38,605 nt of DNA, taken from UMGS1613 sp045636225. Its GTDB lineage: Bacteria; Bacillota_I; Bacilli_A; RF39; UBA660. The position numbers and the translations under genes were made by a program. Numbering within the stretch: position 1 is the first letter of the stretch; each line of letters starts with the position of its first letter. Of this stretch, positions 1-6,094 are shown in pieces. Location: NCBI GenBank assembly GCA_045636225.1, contig JAZTXB010000150.1, forward strand, positions 1-38,605, in the 5' to 3' direction. The notes under the pieces were generated by a model. That model searched no databases and was not told the DNA's origin. It saw only the letters and a program-made list of their open reading frames with translations.

Positions 1-3
1 AAG

Positions 4-21
4 TGAAGTTTTTTGACTTCA
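4..21. promoter_or_regulatory. Operator-like dyad in the immunity region
   Basis: TGAAGT at 4-9 and ACTTCA at 16-21 form a perfect 6-bp inverted repeat with a 6-base spacer. It lies between the leftward repressor gene and the rightward promoter at 36-64. Position and symmetry fit a binding site for the CI-like or Cro-like HTH protein. Binding is inferred, not shown. The same dyad is seen at 38468-38485 through the terminal overlap. Confidence 0.55.
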
Positions 22-35
22 TTTGTAATTTTATA

Positions 36-64
36 TTGACAAAATTATATGAATATAGTAAAAT
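36..64 (+). promoter_or_regulatory. Rightward early promoter (PR-like)
   Basis: TTGACA at 36-41 and TAAAAT at 59-64 are separated by 17 bp, a near-consensus housekeeping-sigma promoter. It sits 15 bp after the operator-like dyad and upstream of the Cro-like gene, so it should drive the early operon and be shut off by the repressor. Confidence 0.85.
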
Positions 65-90
65 GGTAATAGTTAGGAGATACATAATAA

Positions 91-103
91 ATGTTTCGAA
101 TAA
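91..103 (+). promoter_or_regulatory. Dispersed motif site 1 (ATGTTTCGAATAA)
   Basis: Variant of the recurring asymmetric 13-mer ATGTTTCAAATAG, with two differences. It lies between the early promoter and the Cro-like gene, 40 bases before the start codon, oriented with transcription. See the finding on stoperator-like sites. Confidence 0.5.
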
Positions 104-130
104 TTAATTTATTTAAAAGGAGGTGAACAA

Positions 131-328
131 ATGAGATTTAACTTATACAAATTTAGGAAAAAGAGTTTAAAACTTTCACAAGAAAATATGGCAAACAAAC
201 TTGGAATATCAAGACCTCATTATTCTGATATAGAGAATGGGAAAGTATCACCATCAATAGACTTTGCTTATAATATTCAAGAAGTGTTTGGTGTAGATGA
301 TGTTATGGAATTACTAAAGAAAGAATAA
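131..328 (+). CDS. Cro-like XRE-family transcriptional regulator
   Basis: A 65-residue protein made up almost entirely of one helix-turn-helix domain of the XRE/Cro type. The segment LSQENMANKLGISRPHYSDIENGK, split here as LSQENMANKLGI and SRPHYSDIENGK, is a typical HTH_3 motif. Its short length, its place directly after the rightward early promoter and its divergence from the longer repressor gene at 38031-38396 mark it as the Cro partner of the lysis-lysogeny switch. A strong AGGAGGTGA ribosome binding site precedes ATG 131. It should bind the dyad at 4-21 and related sites. Whether it represses or activates cannot be told from sequence. Confidence 0.85.
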   Translation: MRFNLYKFRKKSLKLSQENMANKLGISRPHYSDIENGKVSPSIDFAYNIQEVFGVDDVMELLKKE

Positions 329-409
329 TGTGCCACAATACACCAATATACAGAACTAGTGTTTGGTGTTATAAATAAGTGAGAATATTTTATCTTTGGA
401 GGTTATCTA

Positions 410-559
410 ATGGAAAACATCTTAATTGTTATTGAAGAACTAGGGAGTTTGTTAAGTAAGTATAAAGATGAAATTAAGTATAAGGATTATGAGATTGATA
501 GCCTAAAAAAGAAGATAGAACAAATTGAACAATACATAGATTTCTACTCAAAAGAGTAG
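410..559 (+). CDS. Small coiled-coil protein of unknown function
   Basis: A 49-codon ORF, starting MENILIVIEELG and ending with YSKE, preceded by a good TTGGAGG site 8 bases before the ATG. The second half is rich in Lys, Glu and Ile with heptad-like spacing (DSLKKKIEQIEQYI), so a short helix or coiled coil is likely. I do not recognise a family. It is the second gene of the early operon. A 7-bp inverted repeat (340-346 with 363-369) lies in the gap after the Cro-like gene, but there is no T-run to make it a clear terminator. Confidence 0.65.
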   Translation: MENILIVIEELGSLLSKYKDEIKYKDYEIDSLKKKIEQIEQYIDFYSKE

Positions 560-579
560 AATAAAAAAATTTATTAAAT

Positions 580-592
580 ATGTTTCAAATAG
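580..592 (+). promoter_or_regulatory. Dispersed motif site 2 (ATGTTTCAAATAG)
   Basis: Perfect copy of the recurring motif in the gap before the annealing-protein gene. The identity with the inverted copy before the integrase gene (37842-37866) extends to 25 bases, 580-604 here, far beyond chance. It is oriented with transcription. Confidence 0.65.
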
Positions 593-658
593 CAAATAAT
601 TTAATATGTTTTTATTAAAAAAATAAAATATGTTGAAAAACATAAAAAAGGAGGATTT

Positions 659-1456
659 ATGGAAGAAGTAAAAACAACATTTGAGGATTTATACAATTTA
701 GATGTAAGGGATAAAGTAGAACAAAAGAATGGATTGAATTATTTAAGTTGGGCTTATGCTTGGGCAGAAATTAAAAAGATTTACCCAAAAGCAAAGTACA
801 CCATATATAAATTTGGAGAAAAACAATTACCTTATGTTTATGATGAGAAAACGGGTTATATGGTGTTTACTGATGTAACTATAAACGAGATAACTCATGA
901 AATGTGGCTACCTGTTATGGATGGAGCAAATAAAACAATGTTAGATCATCCTTATACATATCAAGTTAAAGATAAAAAGAATGGTGGTTTTATTGAAAAA
1001 CAAGTAGAAGTAGCGACTATGTTCGATATTAATAAAACAATAATGAGATGTTTAACAAAAAATTTAGCTATGTTTGGTTTAGGTTTATCTTTATATCAAG
1101 GTGAAGATTTACCAGTAATAGCAAATGTAGAAGATGCTAAAAAGTATGTTGTTACATTTGGAAAATATCAAGGTGATACATTAGAGGAAATAATTGACCA
1201 AAACCCAAATTATGCCGAATGGTTATACACAAATACAAAAGATGAAAACATTAAAATTGGACTTGAATTATTAATGAATATACCAACACAAGATGAACAA
1301 GAAGAAATGTTAAATCTAATAGTAGAACTTAATGATTTAGTAAGAGATAAGGGTTATGGATATGAAAACTTACATAAACATTACAAAGTTAAATCAACTA
1401 ATGAAATGACTATTGAACAATTAAAAGATGCTATAAAAATAGTAAAAGGAGAATAA
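659..1456 (+). CDS. Sak3-like single-strand annealing protein (DUF1071)
   Basis: A 265-residue protein whose first 150 residues carry the DUF1071 hallmarks: NGLNYLSWAYAWAEIKKIYP near residues 24-43, a variable middle, then TIMRCLTKNLAMFGLGLSLYQGEDLP. This family, often called Sak3, belongs to the Rad52-like phage recombinases that anneal complementary single strands. Residues about 165-205 (VTFGKYQGDTLEEIIDQNP) resemble the DUF3820 / exonuclease-X C-terminal module. AGGAGG sits 7 bases before the ATG. SSB (2022-2423) and a RuvC-like resolvase (3203-3673) follow, giving an annealing, coating and resolving set. No partner exonuclease is evident. A GAAA-capped hairpin (630-643) just before the ribosome binding site may influence translation. 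Confidence 0.85.
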   Translation: MEEVKTTFEDLYNLDVRDKVEQKNGLNYLSWAYAWAEIKKIYPKAKYTIYKFGEKQLPYVYDEKTGYMVFTDVTINEITHEMWLPVMDGANKTMLDHPYTYQVKDKKNGGFIEKQVEVATMFDINKTIMRCLTKNLAMFGLGLSLYQGEDLPVIANVEDAKKYVVTFGKYQGDTLEEIIDQNPNYAEWLYTNTKDENIKIGLELLMNIPTQDEQEEMLNLIVELNDLVRDKGYGYENLHKHYKVKSTNEMTIEQLKDAIKIVKGE

Positions 1457-1457
1457 T

Positions 1458-1709
1458 ATGAACACATATGTAAATTTAAAAGAATGTGATGATGTATATG
1501 TACTAGATGAATTTAAACATAAAGATTTAGTATCAGTTGAAGAATTACTAGATAAAATAAGTGAATTATCAAGTAGAGTAGAAGAGCTTGAGGATGATTT
1601 GAATGAAGCAAAAAGAGATTATGAAGATTTAGAACAAGATTTAGAAGATAACTATAAAAGAATACCATTAAGTGAGATGTATGGCATTAGTAATAAAGAT
1701 TTTATTTAA
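1458..1709 (+). CDS. Acidic coiled-coil protein, unknown function
   Basis: An 83-residue, strongly acidic protein. Residues 28-70 (VEELLDKISELSSRVEELED, then repeated Leu/Glu/Asp heptads) predict a long coiled coil. There are no Cys clusters or membrane segments. It begins one base after the stop of the annealing protein, with AAAGGAG as ribosome binding site, so the two are translationally linked. Its location inside the recombination block suggests an accessory to replication or recombination, but no family is recognised. Confidence 0.75.
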   Translation: MNTYVNLKECDDVYVLDEFKHKDLVSVEELLDKISELSSRVEELEDDLNEAKRDYEDLEQDLEDNYKRIPLSEMYGISNKDFI

Positions 1710-1718
1710 GGAGAAATT

Positions 1719-2012
1719 ATGAGAGAAGAAACAAATATAGAAGAAACAAGAAAATTATGTAAAGCAAATAATAGAGAGGAAAGAATAGAACATAAATTAG
1801 ATATGTTGTTTGAAGAATTATTAGACTTTAGAGAGAGTTTTAACTATGTTCAAAGTCAACAATTTATAGAAAAACTAAAAAGAGAAAAGAGAGGCTTAGA
1901 AGAACAATTAAGTGATAAAGCAAGTTCTATTCAAAACATAGATAACAATATGAGTAACTCTTATAGAGAAAGATATGAAAAATTAAATAGATTTAGAGGT
2001 ATTAATAATTAA
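1719..2012 (+). CDS. Coiled-coil protein, unknown function
   Basis: A 97-residue, highly charged protein, almost all predicted helix (for example FIEKLKREKRGLEEQLSDKA around residues 49-68). It follows the previous coiled-coil gene by 9 bases, with AAGGAG ahead of ATG. It lies directly before SSB in the early operon. I do not recognise a family and do not assign a function. Confidence 0.75.
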   Translation: MREETNIEETRKLCKANNREERIEHKLDMLFEELLDFRESFNYVQSQQFIEKLKREKRGLEEQLSDKASSIQNIDNNMSNSYRERYEKLNRFRGINN

Positions 2013-2021
2013 GGAGGATAT

Positions 2022-2423
2022 ATGAACACAATTAGTTTAGTAGGAAGAATAACAAAAGATTTAGAGTTAAGATATACTCAATCAAATAAACCAGTATGTG
2101 AATTTAATTTAGCAGTAAATAGAATAGGGCAAGAACAAACAGATTTTATAACTTGTCAAGTATGGAATGGACAAGCGGAGAACCTATCTAAATATCAAGG
2201 TAAGGGAAGTTTAATAGGTGTATTGGGAAGTTTAAGAGTAGATCAATTCCAAGATAAAGATGGGAACAATAGATATAAAACTTATGTATTAGCAAATAAC
2301 ATAGAGTATCTAGGAACAAAGAAAGAAACACAAGAACAACCAGTAGAACAACCTACAAAAGAAGAAGATCCATTTTCCGTTTTTGGTAATTCAGTAGAAA
2401 TAGATAACAACTTTTTGGAGTAA
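2022..2423 (+). CDS. ssb: Single-stranded DNA-binding protein
   Basis: A 133-residue SSB with a typical OB-fold N-terminal region: MNTISLVGRITKDLELRYTQ, then PVCEFNLAVNR, FITCQVWNGQAENLSKYQGK and LIGVLGSLRVDQFQDKDGN up to about residue 103. The linker is short and Gln/Pro/Glu-rich. The C-terminus (DPFSVFGNS to NNFLE) lacks the usual DDDIPF-type tip that recruits host partners, though DPFSVFG is a possible internal substitute. It coats single strands during phage replication and recombination. AAGGAGG lies 6 bases before ATG. Confidence 0.92.
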   Translation: MNTISLVGRITKDLELRYTQSNKPVCEFNLAVNRIGQEQTDFITCQVWNGQAENLSKYQGKGSLIGVLGSLRVDQFQDKDGNNRYKTYVLANNIEYLGTKKETQEQPVEQPTKEEDPFSVFGNSVEIDNNFLE

Positions 2424-2426
2424 ATT

Positions 2427-2894
2427 ATGAATGAGAAAACATACTTATTTAATCCATTTAGGATAAGAGAATTAAAAAATAGTGAATTACAAGAAATGTA
2501 TCAAGAAACATATAACAAACTAAATGATGAACCTAATTCTATGTATGAGTATTCCCACAACATAGAAGTATATACAAACTTGTTATATATATGTGGTGAA
2601 TGTATGGCAAGATTTACTAGAGAAATAATAGAGTTAAAAACTAAAATACAAATAGATACAGCAAAGAATACAACAGAAGAAAGAAAGAAATGGAACAAAG
2701 AAGATGGTAAACCCCCTGCATTAGCTTATTTTGAGGCATTAGCAACGGAAAAGAGTGCAGGAGATATAAATAGACTAGCGGACAAAGAATGTTTGTTAAA
2801 ACGCTTTAAAAACGCTTATAACAGTATAGAAGAAAAAATAAATGCTTTAAAGAAGAAACAAGAAAGTATTAGATATGAGGAATTTAATAATTAA
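2427..2894 (+). CDS. Helical early protein, unknown function
   Basis: A 155-residue protein starting 3 bases after the SSB stop, with TTTTGGAG as ribosome binding site. It is mostly charged helix. Conserved-looking segments include WNKEDGKPPALAYFEALATE (about residues 89-108), which resembles small uncharacterised proteins next to phage SSB and recombinase genes. No catalytic motif stands out. Its location suggests a role with SSB or the annealing protein, which is inference from context only. Confidence 0.75.
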   Translation: MNEKTYLFNPFRIRELKNSELQEMYQETYNKLNDEPNSMYEYSHNIEVYTNLLYICGECMARFTREIIELKTKIQIDTAKNTTEERKKWNKEDGKPPALAYFEALATEKSAGDINRLADKECLLKRFKNAYNSIEEKINALKKKQESIRYEEFNN

Positions 2895-2895
2895 A

Positions 2896-2908
2896 ATGTT
2901 TCAAATAG
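2896..2908 (+). promoter_or_regulatory. Dispersed motif site 3 (ATGTTTCAAATAG)
   Basis: Perfect copy of the recurring motif in the 33-base gap before the HNH-like gene, 32 bases before its ATG and oriented with transcription. The same spacing recurs at 4094 (31 bases) and 8898 (32 bases). Confidence 0.65.
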
Positions 2909-2927
2909 AAAATGATGAGGTGATTAA

Positions 2928-3206
2928 ATGAAAAGTATCATCCAAGATAGAAAAGAATGTATTGTATGTGGAAGTTGGAATGTAGAGGACCATCATATAT
3001 TTTTTGGACAGGCCAAGCGAAAGTTAAGTGAAGAATATGGTTTGAAAGTTTGGCTTTGTCCCACTCATCATAGATTAACTAATGGAGTTCATGGAAAGAA
3101 TGGACATAAATTAGATATAGAGTTAAAACAACTAGGACAAAAGGTTTTTGAATGGAAACATACAAGAGAAGAATTTATAGAAAGGTTTGGTAAGAACTAT
3201 TTATGA
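2928..3206 (+). CDS. HNH-like zinc-binding protein
   Basis: A 92-residue protein with C11-x2-C14, the pair H22-H23 in EDHHIFFG, and C44-x2-H47 in LCPTHHRL, followed by NGVHGKN. This is the order of a zinc-supported HNH/treble-clef nuclease fold, and similar short proteins are found beside resolvase genes in Bacillota phages. It overlaps the RuvC-like gene by 4 bases (ATGA), so the two are translationally coupled and probably act in the same step, such as processing recombination intermediates. It could instead be a structural zinc protein, because the final catalytic part of a classic HNH motif is short here. Confidence 0.7.
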   Translation: MKSIIQDRKECIVCGSWNVEDHHIFFGQAKRKLSEEYGLKVWLCPTHHRLTNGVHGKNGHKLDIELKQLGQKVFEWKHTREEFIERFGKNYL

Positions 3207-3673
3207 TTTTAGCAATAGATCCAGGCAATATAGAAAGTGCGTATTGCCTTATAGAAAAAGAAACATATAAACCTATTGAGTTTGGGAAAATACCTAATTA
3301 TGAACTATTAGATTATATACAATGTAAATCATGTGAAATTGATTGTTTAGTAGTTGAAAAGGTTGCGAGTTATGGAATGGCAGTAGGAAAAGAAGTATTT
3401 AATACTTGCGAATGGTATGGGCGATTTATACAAAAATATTGTGATATGGTTTATATTCCTAACTATGAATACATATATAGAAAAGATGTAAAGATTAATT
3501 TATGTAATTCTATGAAAGCAAAAGATAGCAATATAAGACAAGCCTTAATAGATAGATTTGGAGTAGTAGGAACAAAGAAAAATCAAGGTTGGTTTTATGG
3601 GTTTAAGGCTGATATATGGAGTGCTTATGCAGTAGGAATTACATATTTAGATAAGGTGAAGTATGAGAAGTGA
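3203..3673 (+). CDS. RuvC-like Holliday junction resolvase
   Basis: A 156-residue RNase H-fold protein. MILAIDPGNIESAYCLI places D6 in the first strand (the IDPG motif). CLVVEKVASYGM gives E52, and FKADIWSAYAVG near the C-terminus gives D137, the three acidic residues expected in RuvC-like nucleases. Length is close to RuvC. It would cut four-way junctions produced by the annealing protein or by replication. Its start overlaps the stop of the HNH-like gene. The residue assignments are mine by eye. Confidence 0.8.
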   Translation: MILAIDPGNIESAYCLIEKETYKPIEFGKIPNYELLDYIQCKSCEIDCLVVEKVASYGMAVGKEVFNTCEWYGRFIQKYCDMVYIPNYEYIYRKDVKINLCNSMKAKDSNIRQALIDRFGVVGTKKNQGWFYGFKADIWSAYAVGITYLDKVKYEK

Positions 3674-3818
3674 AATATTAAGTTTAGAAACAACACAAAA
3701 ATTAGCAAATAGAGAAAAGGCTATTAAATACATAAAAAATATATTAGAAAGAAAAACAGCGGGGTTAGTAGAAATTTATTTAGAAAATATTTTAAGGATA
3801 TTGGAGGGTGAAATATGA
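3663..3818 (+). CDS. Small helical protein, unknown function
   Basis: A 51-residue ORF starting inside the end of the RuvC-like gene (ATG 3663, with AAGGTGAAGT ahead) and overlapping the next gene by ATGA. Its sequence begins MRSEILSLETTQ and ends LENILRILEGEI. The tight overlaps at both ends support that it is real. No family is recognised. It is probably a small helical protein. Confidence 0.65.
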   Translation: MRSEILSLETTQKLANREKAIKYIKNILERKTAGLVEIYLENILRILEGEI

Positions 3819-4090
3819 AATTAACACAATGTGATGTGATATTAAAAGCAATGTTAGAAAATAAAGATAAAGAAAAATGGAGTGCTAAAGATTTTCAAAG
3901 TGGTAAACATTTTGTAGGTTATGAAGCAAGTGCAAGAATGAGCGATTTAGTTAGAATGTATCCTGATTTATTCATAGTTAGTAAAGATGGTAGATTTAGA
4001 GTGTTATCAGTTAATTGGGAAAAAGAAAAGGAAATTAAAGAGATATTAATTGGATTTGACTTTAAGGAACTCCATCAAATGCTAAATTAA
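3815..4090 (+). CDS. Conserved-type small early protein, unknown function
   Basis: A 91-residue protein (MKLTQCDVILKAMLENKDKE, then WSAKDFQSGKHFVGYEASAR, MSDLVRMYPDLFIVSKDGRF). The pattern of short helices followed by a beta hairpin (FIVSKDGRFRVLSV) resembles a winged-helix domain like those in several small phage early proteins, and this is only a structural guess. It is preceded by TTGGAGGGTG and overlaps the previous ORF. Confidence 0.72.
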   Translation: MKLTQCDVILKAMLENKDKEKWSAKDFQSGKHFVGYEASARMSDLVRMYPDLFIVSKDGRFRVLSVNWEKEKEIKEILIGFDFKELHQMLN

Positions 4091-4093
4091 TCA

Positions 4094-4106
4094 ATGTTTC
4101 AAATAA
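4094..4106 (+). promoter_or_regulatory. Dispersed motif site 4 (ATGTTTCAAATAA)
   Basis: Copy of the recurring motif with one difference, in the 34-base gap before the Cys-rich gene, 31 bases before its ATG and oriented with transcription. It marks the upstream border of the putative DNA-modification cassette. Confidence 0.6.
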
Positions 4107-4124
4107 TAAATTATAGGAGGTACT

Positions 4125-4331
4125 ATGTTTGAAAAAATAGAACAAGAAATAAATAGATCCTGTTTCCAATGTAAAGATAGAAACCAATGTAAAAAATATG
4201 ATTGTGTTGTATATAGGATTATCAAAATAATTTCAACTGATGTTGAAGTAACTGATATTGATATTGATGAATTTTTTGAACCAACAAACAAGAACCAAAT
4301 ATCAATATTTGATTTAGGAGATGAACAATGA
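4125..4331 (+). CDS. Small Cys-cluster protein preceding the DpdA-like gene
   Basis: A 68-residue protein with a compact cysteine cluster, C-x2-C-x5-C-x4-C (SCFQCKDRNQCKKYDC, residues about 12-27), followed by an acidic tail. The cluster could bind zinc or an iron-sulphur centre. The stop overlaps the start of the transglycosylase gene by 4 bases (ATGA), so it is translationally coupled to it. TAGGAGG lies 6 bases before ATG. It may be a partner or regulator of the modification enzyme. That role is inference, and no family is recognised. Confidence 0.72.
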   Translation: MFEKIEQEINRSCFQCKDRNQCKKYDCVVYRIIKIISTDVEVTDIDIDEFFEPTNKNQISIFDLGDEQ

Positions 4332-5071
4332 AAGTATGTTTAGCCGCTCCTTCATCAAGAAAGTTTTTAACACCTGAATATCATCATTGTAAGTATATGT
4401 TAGAAAGTTTTTATTCAATGAAAGATTGGTTAATTCCAGTTATTAAACAATGTGATTTCTTTATGTTGGATAGTGGAGCATTTACTTTTATGAGTAGTAA
4501 AAAGGATGAAAAAGTAGATTTTGATGAGTATTTAACTAAATACATAAATTTCATAAATAAACACGATATTAAATACTTCTTTGAACTGGATATTGATAAT
4601 GTGGTTGGGTTAAAAGAAGTTGAGAGATTAAGAGAAAGATTAGAAAGAGAAACAAATAAAAAGTGTATTCCAGTATGGCATAAAAGTAGAGGTAAAGAAT
4701 ACTTTATCAATCTATGTAAGGAATACGACTATGTGGCCATTGGTGGAATTGTAACAAAGGAGATAATGCCGAATGAGTATAAATACTTTAGATGGTTTAT
4801 TGATACTGCTCATTCTTATAATTGTAAAATACACGGATTAGGATTTACTAATTTAAAAGGTATGAAGATTTATAACTTTGATAGTGTTGATAGTACCAGT
4901 TGGACAAGTGGAGGTAAGTTTGGGACATTATATCATTTTGATGGTAGAAACTTAAAACAAGTTGATACACAAGGAAGAAGAAGAAGATCTGATTTAACAA
5001 CAGATAAAATAAACAGACATAATTTTTATGAGTGGGTTAAATTCCAACAATATGCCGATGAACATTTATAG
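4328..5071 (+). CDS. dpdA: DpdA-like 7-deazaguanine DNA transglycosylase (TGT superfamily)
   Basis: A 247-residue TIM-barrel protein of the tRNA-guanine transglycosylase superfamily. FFMLDSGAFTFM (residues 44-55, D48) matches the DSG motif of TGT enzymes. FFELDID (84-90), VAIGGIV (136-142), IHGLGF (168-173) and YNFDSVDSTSW (182-192) correspond in order to the base-binding glycines and the nucleophile region. The C-terminal Cys3-His zinc site of tRNA-acting TGTs is absent, as is usual for phage DpdA proteins. Phage DpdA enzymes exchange guanine in DNA for preQ0, preQ1 or archaeosine-type bases and so block restriction. The next gene is a queuosine-precursor transporter, which strongly supports the assignment. 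The exact base inserted cannot be told. Confidence 0.78.
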   Translation: MKVCLAAPSSRKFLTPEYHHCKYMLESFYSMKDWLIPVIKQCDFFMLDSGAFTFMSSKKDEKVDFDEYLTKYINFINKHDIKYFFELDIDNVVGLKEVERLRERLERETNKKCIPVWHKSRGKEYFINLCKEYDYVAIGGIVTKEIMPNEYKYFRWFIDTAHSYNCKIHGLGFTNLKGMKIYNFDSVDSTSWTSGGKFGTLYHFDGRNLKQVDTQGRRRRSDLTTDKINRHNFYEWVKFQQYADEHL

Positions 5072-5084
5072 AAGGAGAGAATAT

Positions 5085-5699
5085 ATGAAAAAAGAAAATT
5101 TATATGGAATATTAAGTGGGGTATTTTGTGCAAGTTTGATTATATCAAACATATTAGCATTCAAAACATTTACAATAGGAGAATTTGTATTACCAACAGC
5201 AGTAATATTATTCCCAATAGTATATATCACAAATGATATATTAGCAGAAATATTTGGTTATAAGAAAACAAAACAAGTAGTAATTACAGGGTTTGTTATG
5301 AACATTATAGCGGTTATTGGTTATAATGTAGCAATTCTATTACCAGCACCTAGTTATTTTACAGGACAAGAAGCATTTAGTTTAGTTTTAAGTAATACAT
5401 TTAGAGTATTAGTTGCCTCTATGAGTGCTTATATGGTAGGTAGTTTAGTTAATGCAAAAGTGATGGAAGTATTGAAAAAGAAATTTGAAAACAAATTAAT
5501 GTTTAGATGTGTTACTTCTACTTTAATTGGTGAAGGATTAGACGCGTTGATTTTCATTACAATAGCATTTTTAGGAACAATGCCAATCACAACATTATTA
5601 ACAATGATAGTTTGTCAAGCAACATTCAAAACATTATATGAGATTGTGTGTTACCCAGTAACAAGACAATTAATTCATAAAGCAAGGGGAATGAAATAA
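5085..5699 (+). CDS. YhhQ/QPTR-family queuosine precursor transporter
   Basis: A 204-residue integral membrane protein with about six hydrophobic segments. Hallmarks of the YhhQ (COG1738) family are visible: SNILAFKTFTIGEFVLPTAV at 21-40, YITNDILAEIFGYKKT at 47-62, FRVLVASMSAYMVGSLVNAK in the middle and TLYEIVCYPVTRQLI near the end. YhhQ imports preQ0 and preQ1, the 7-deazaguanine precursors of queuosine. Start chosen at ATG 5085 behind GAAGGAGAG. Upstream in-frame codons would overlap the previous gene. No FolE, QueD, QueE or QueC is in the window, so the transporter probably feeds the DpdA-like enzyme. Confidence 0.85.
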   Translation: MKKENLYGILSGVFCASLIISNILAFKTFTIGEFVLPTAVILFPIVYITNDILAEIFGYKKTKQVVITGFVMNIIAVIGYNVAILLPAPSYFTGQEAFSLVLSNTFRVLVASMSAYMVGSLVNAKVMEVLKKKFENKLMFRCVTSTLIGEGLDALIFITIAFLGTMPITTLLTMIVCQATFKTLYEIVCYPVTRQLIHKARGMK

Positions 5700-5917
5700 T
5701 GAATTTTGAGATATTAGGAACTATTGCATCTGTTATTGTATTGATTTCTTTCTTAATGAAGAATGAAAAACAAATTAGATTAGTAAACATATTAGGAGCA
5801 TTTATATTTGTGATATATGGAATATGTATTAATGCTTTTAGTGTATGGTTTCTTAATGGAAGTCTATGTTTAGTACATATTTATAGATTATATGTTTCAA
5901 ATAGTAAAGTAAATTAA
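5699..5917 (+). CDS. YgjV-like small membrane protein
   Basis: A 72-residue protein with two to three membrane segments (ILGTIASVIVLISFLMKN, then VNILGAFIFVIYGICINAF and VWFLNGSLCLVHIYRLY). The pattern matches the YgjV-type inner-membrane family, whose function is unknown. Its ATG overlaps the transporter stop (TAATG), so the two membrane proteins are probably made in step and may form a complex. The last codons (VSNSKVN) are encoded by a copy of the dispersed DNA motif at 5892, so the C-terminus may be shaped by DNA function. Confidence 0.75.
   Translation: MNFEILGTIASVIVLISFLMKNEKQIRLVNILGAFIFVIYGICINAFSVWFLNGSLCLVHIYRLYVSNSKVN
5892..5904 (+). promoter_or_regulatory. Dispersed motif site 5 (ATGTTTCAAATAG)
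   Basis: Perfect copy of the recurring motif inside the last codons of the YgjV-like gene, 33 bp before the -35 of the next promoter. Bases 5892-5911 are identical to 8898-8917, although the two proteins read through them are unrelated. Confidence 0.65.
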
Positions 5918-5936
5918 CAAAAGTTATTGGAATATA

Positions 5937-5965
5937 TTTACAAATTGGAATTATTTTGATATAAT
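5937..5965 (+). promoter_or_regulatory. Strong promoter for the replication block
   Basis: TTTACA at 5937-5942 and a perfect TATAAT at 5960-5965, spaced 17 bp. Transcription would start near 5972, just before the structured leader. It is placed to express the replisome organiser and the genes up to the late regulator independently of the first early promoter. Confidence 0.85.
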
Positions 5966-5971
5966 ATTATT

Positions 5972-6064
5972 GTTAAGGTTAAGGATAGCAGAAGAGTATT
6001 TATACACAGTCCACAAGGCTATCCTTAACAAATATTTTTGTGGATTGTGTATAGATACTTTTTT
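5972..6064 (+). ncRNA. Structured leader with two mutually exclusive hairpins (attenuator-like)
   Basis: Helix A pairs 5978-5989 (GTTAAGGATAGC) perfectly with 6018-6029. Helix B pairs 5995-6016 with 6038-6059: 22 bp including two G-U pairs, followed at once by a T6 run (6059-6064), so B is a Rho-independent terminator. The left arm of B lies in the loop of A and the right arm of A lies in the loop of B, so they cannot both form fully. This is the layout of a transcription attenuator, or of a roughly 90-nt regulatory RNA, between the promoter at 5937 and the replication gene at 6095. No known riboswitch consensus was recognised. Confidence 0.7.
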
Positions 6065-6094
6065 GTTTATTTAACTAGAAAGGATACAAAAGAT

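Larger units (their letters stand above)
1..141. repeat. Direct terminal repeat, copy 1 (circular overlap)
   Basis: Bases 1-141 are identical to 38465-38605. A perfect 141-base overlap at the two ends of a contig is what a de Bruijn assembler leaves when it walks round a circle, and 141 is a commonly used largest k-mer. I read it as circularity of the assembly, not as a biological terminal redundancy. It spans the cro-side promoter and the first codons of the first gene. Confidence 0.95.

Noticed and set aside
340..369. Inverted repeat ACACCAA/TTGGTGT after the Cro-like gene
   Set aside because: A 7-bp stem with a long loop and no T-run. Not enough for a terminator call and not obviously an operator.
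6038..6094. Longer replisome organiser starting at TTG 6038
   Set aside because: The 19 extra codons are encoded by the right arm of the terminator helix and its T-run, there is no ribosome binding site, and the conserved N-terminus begins at ATG 6095.
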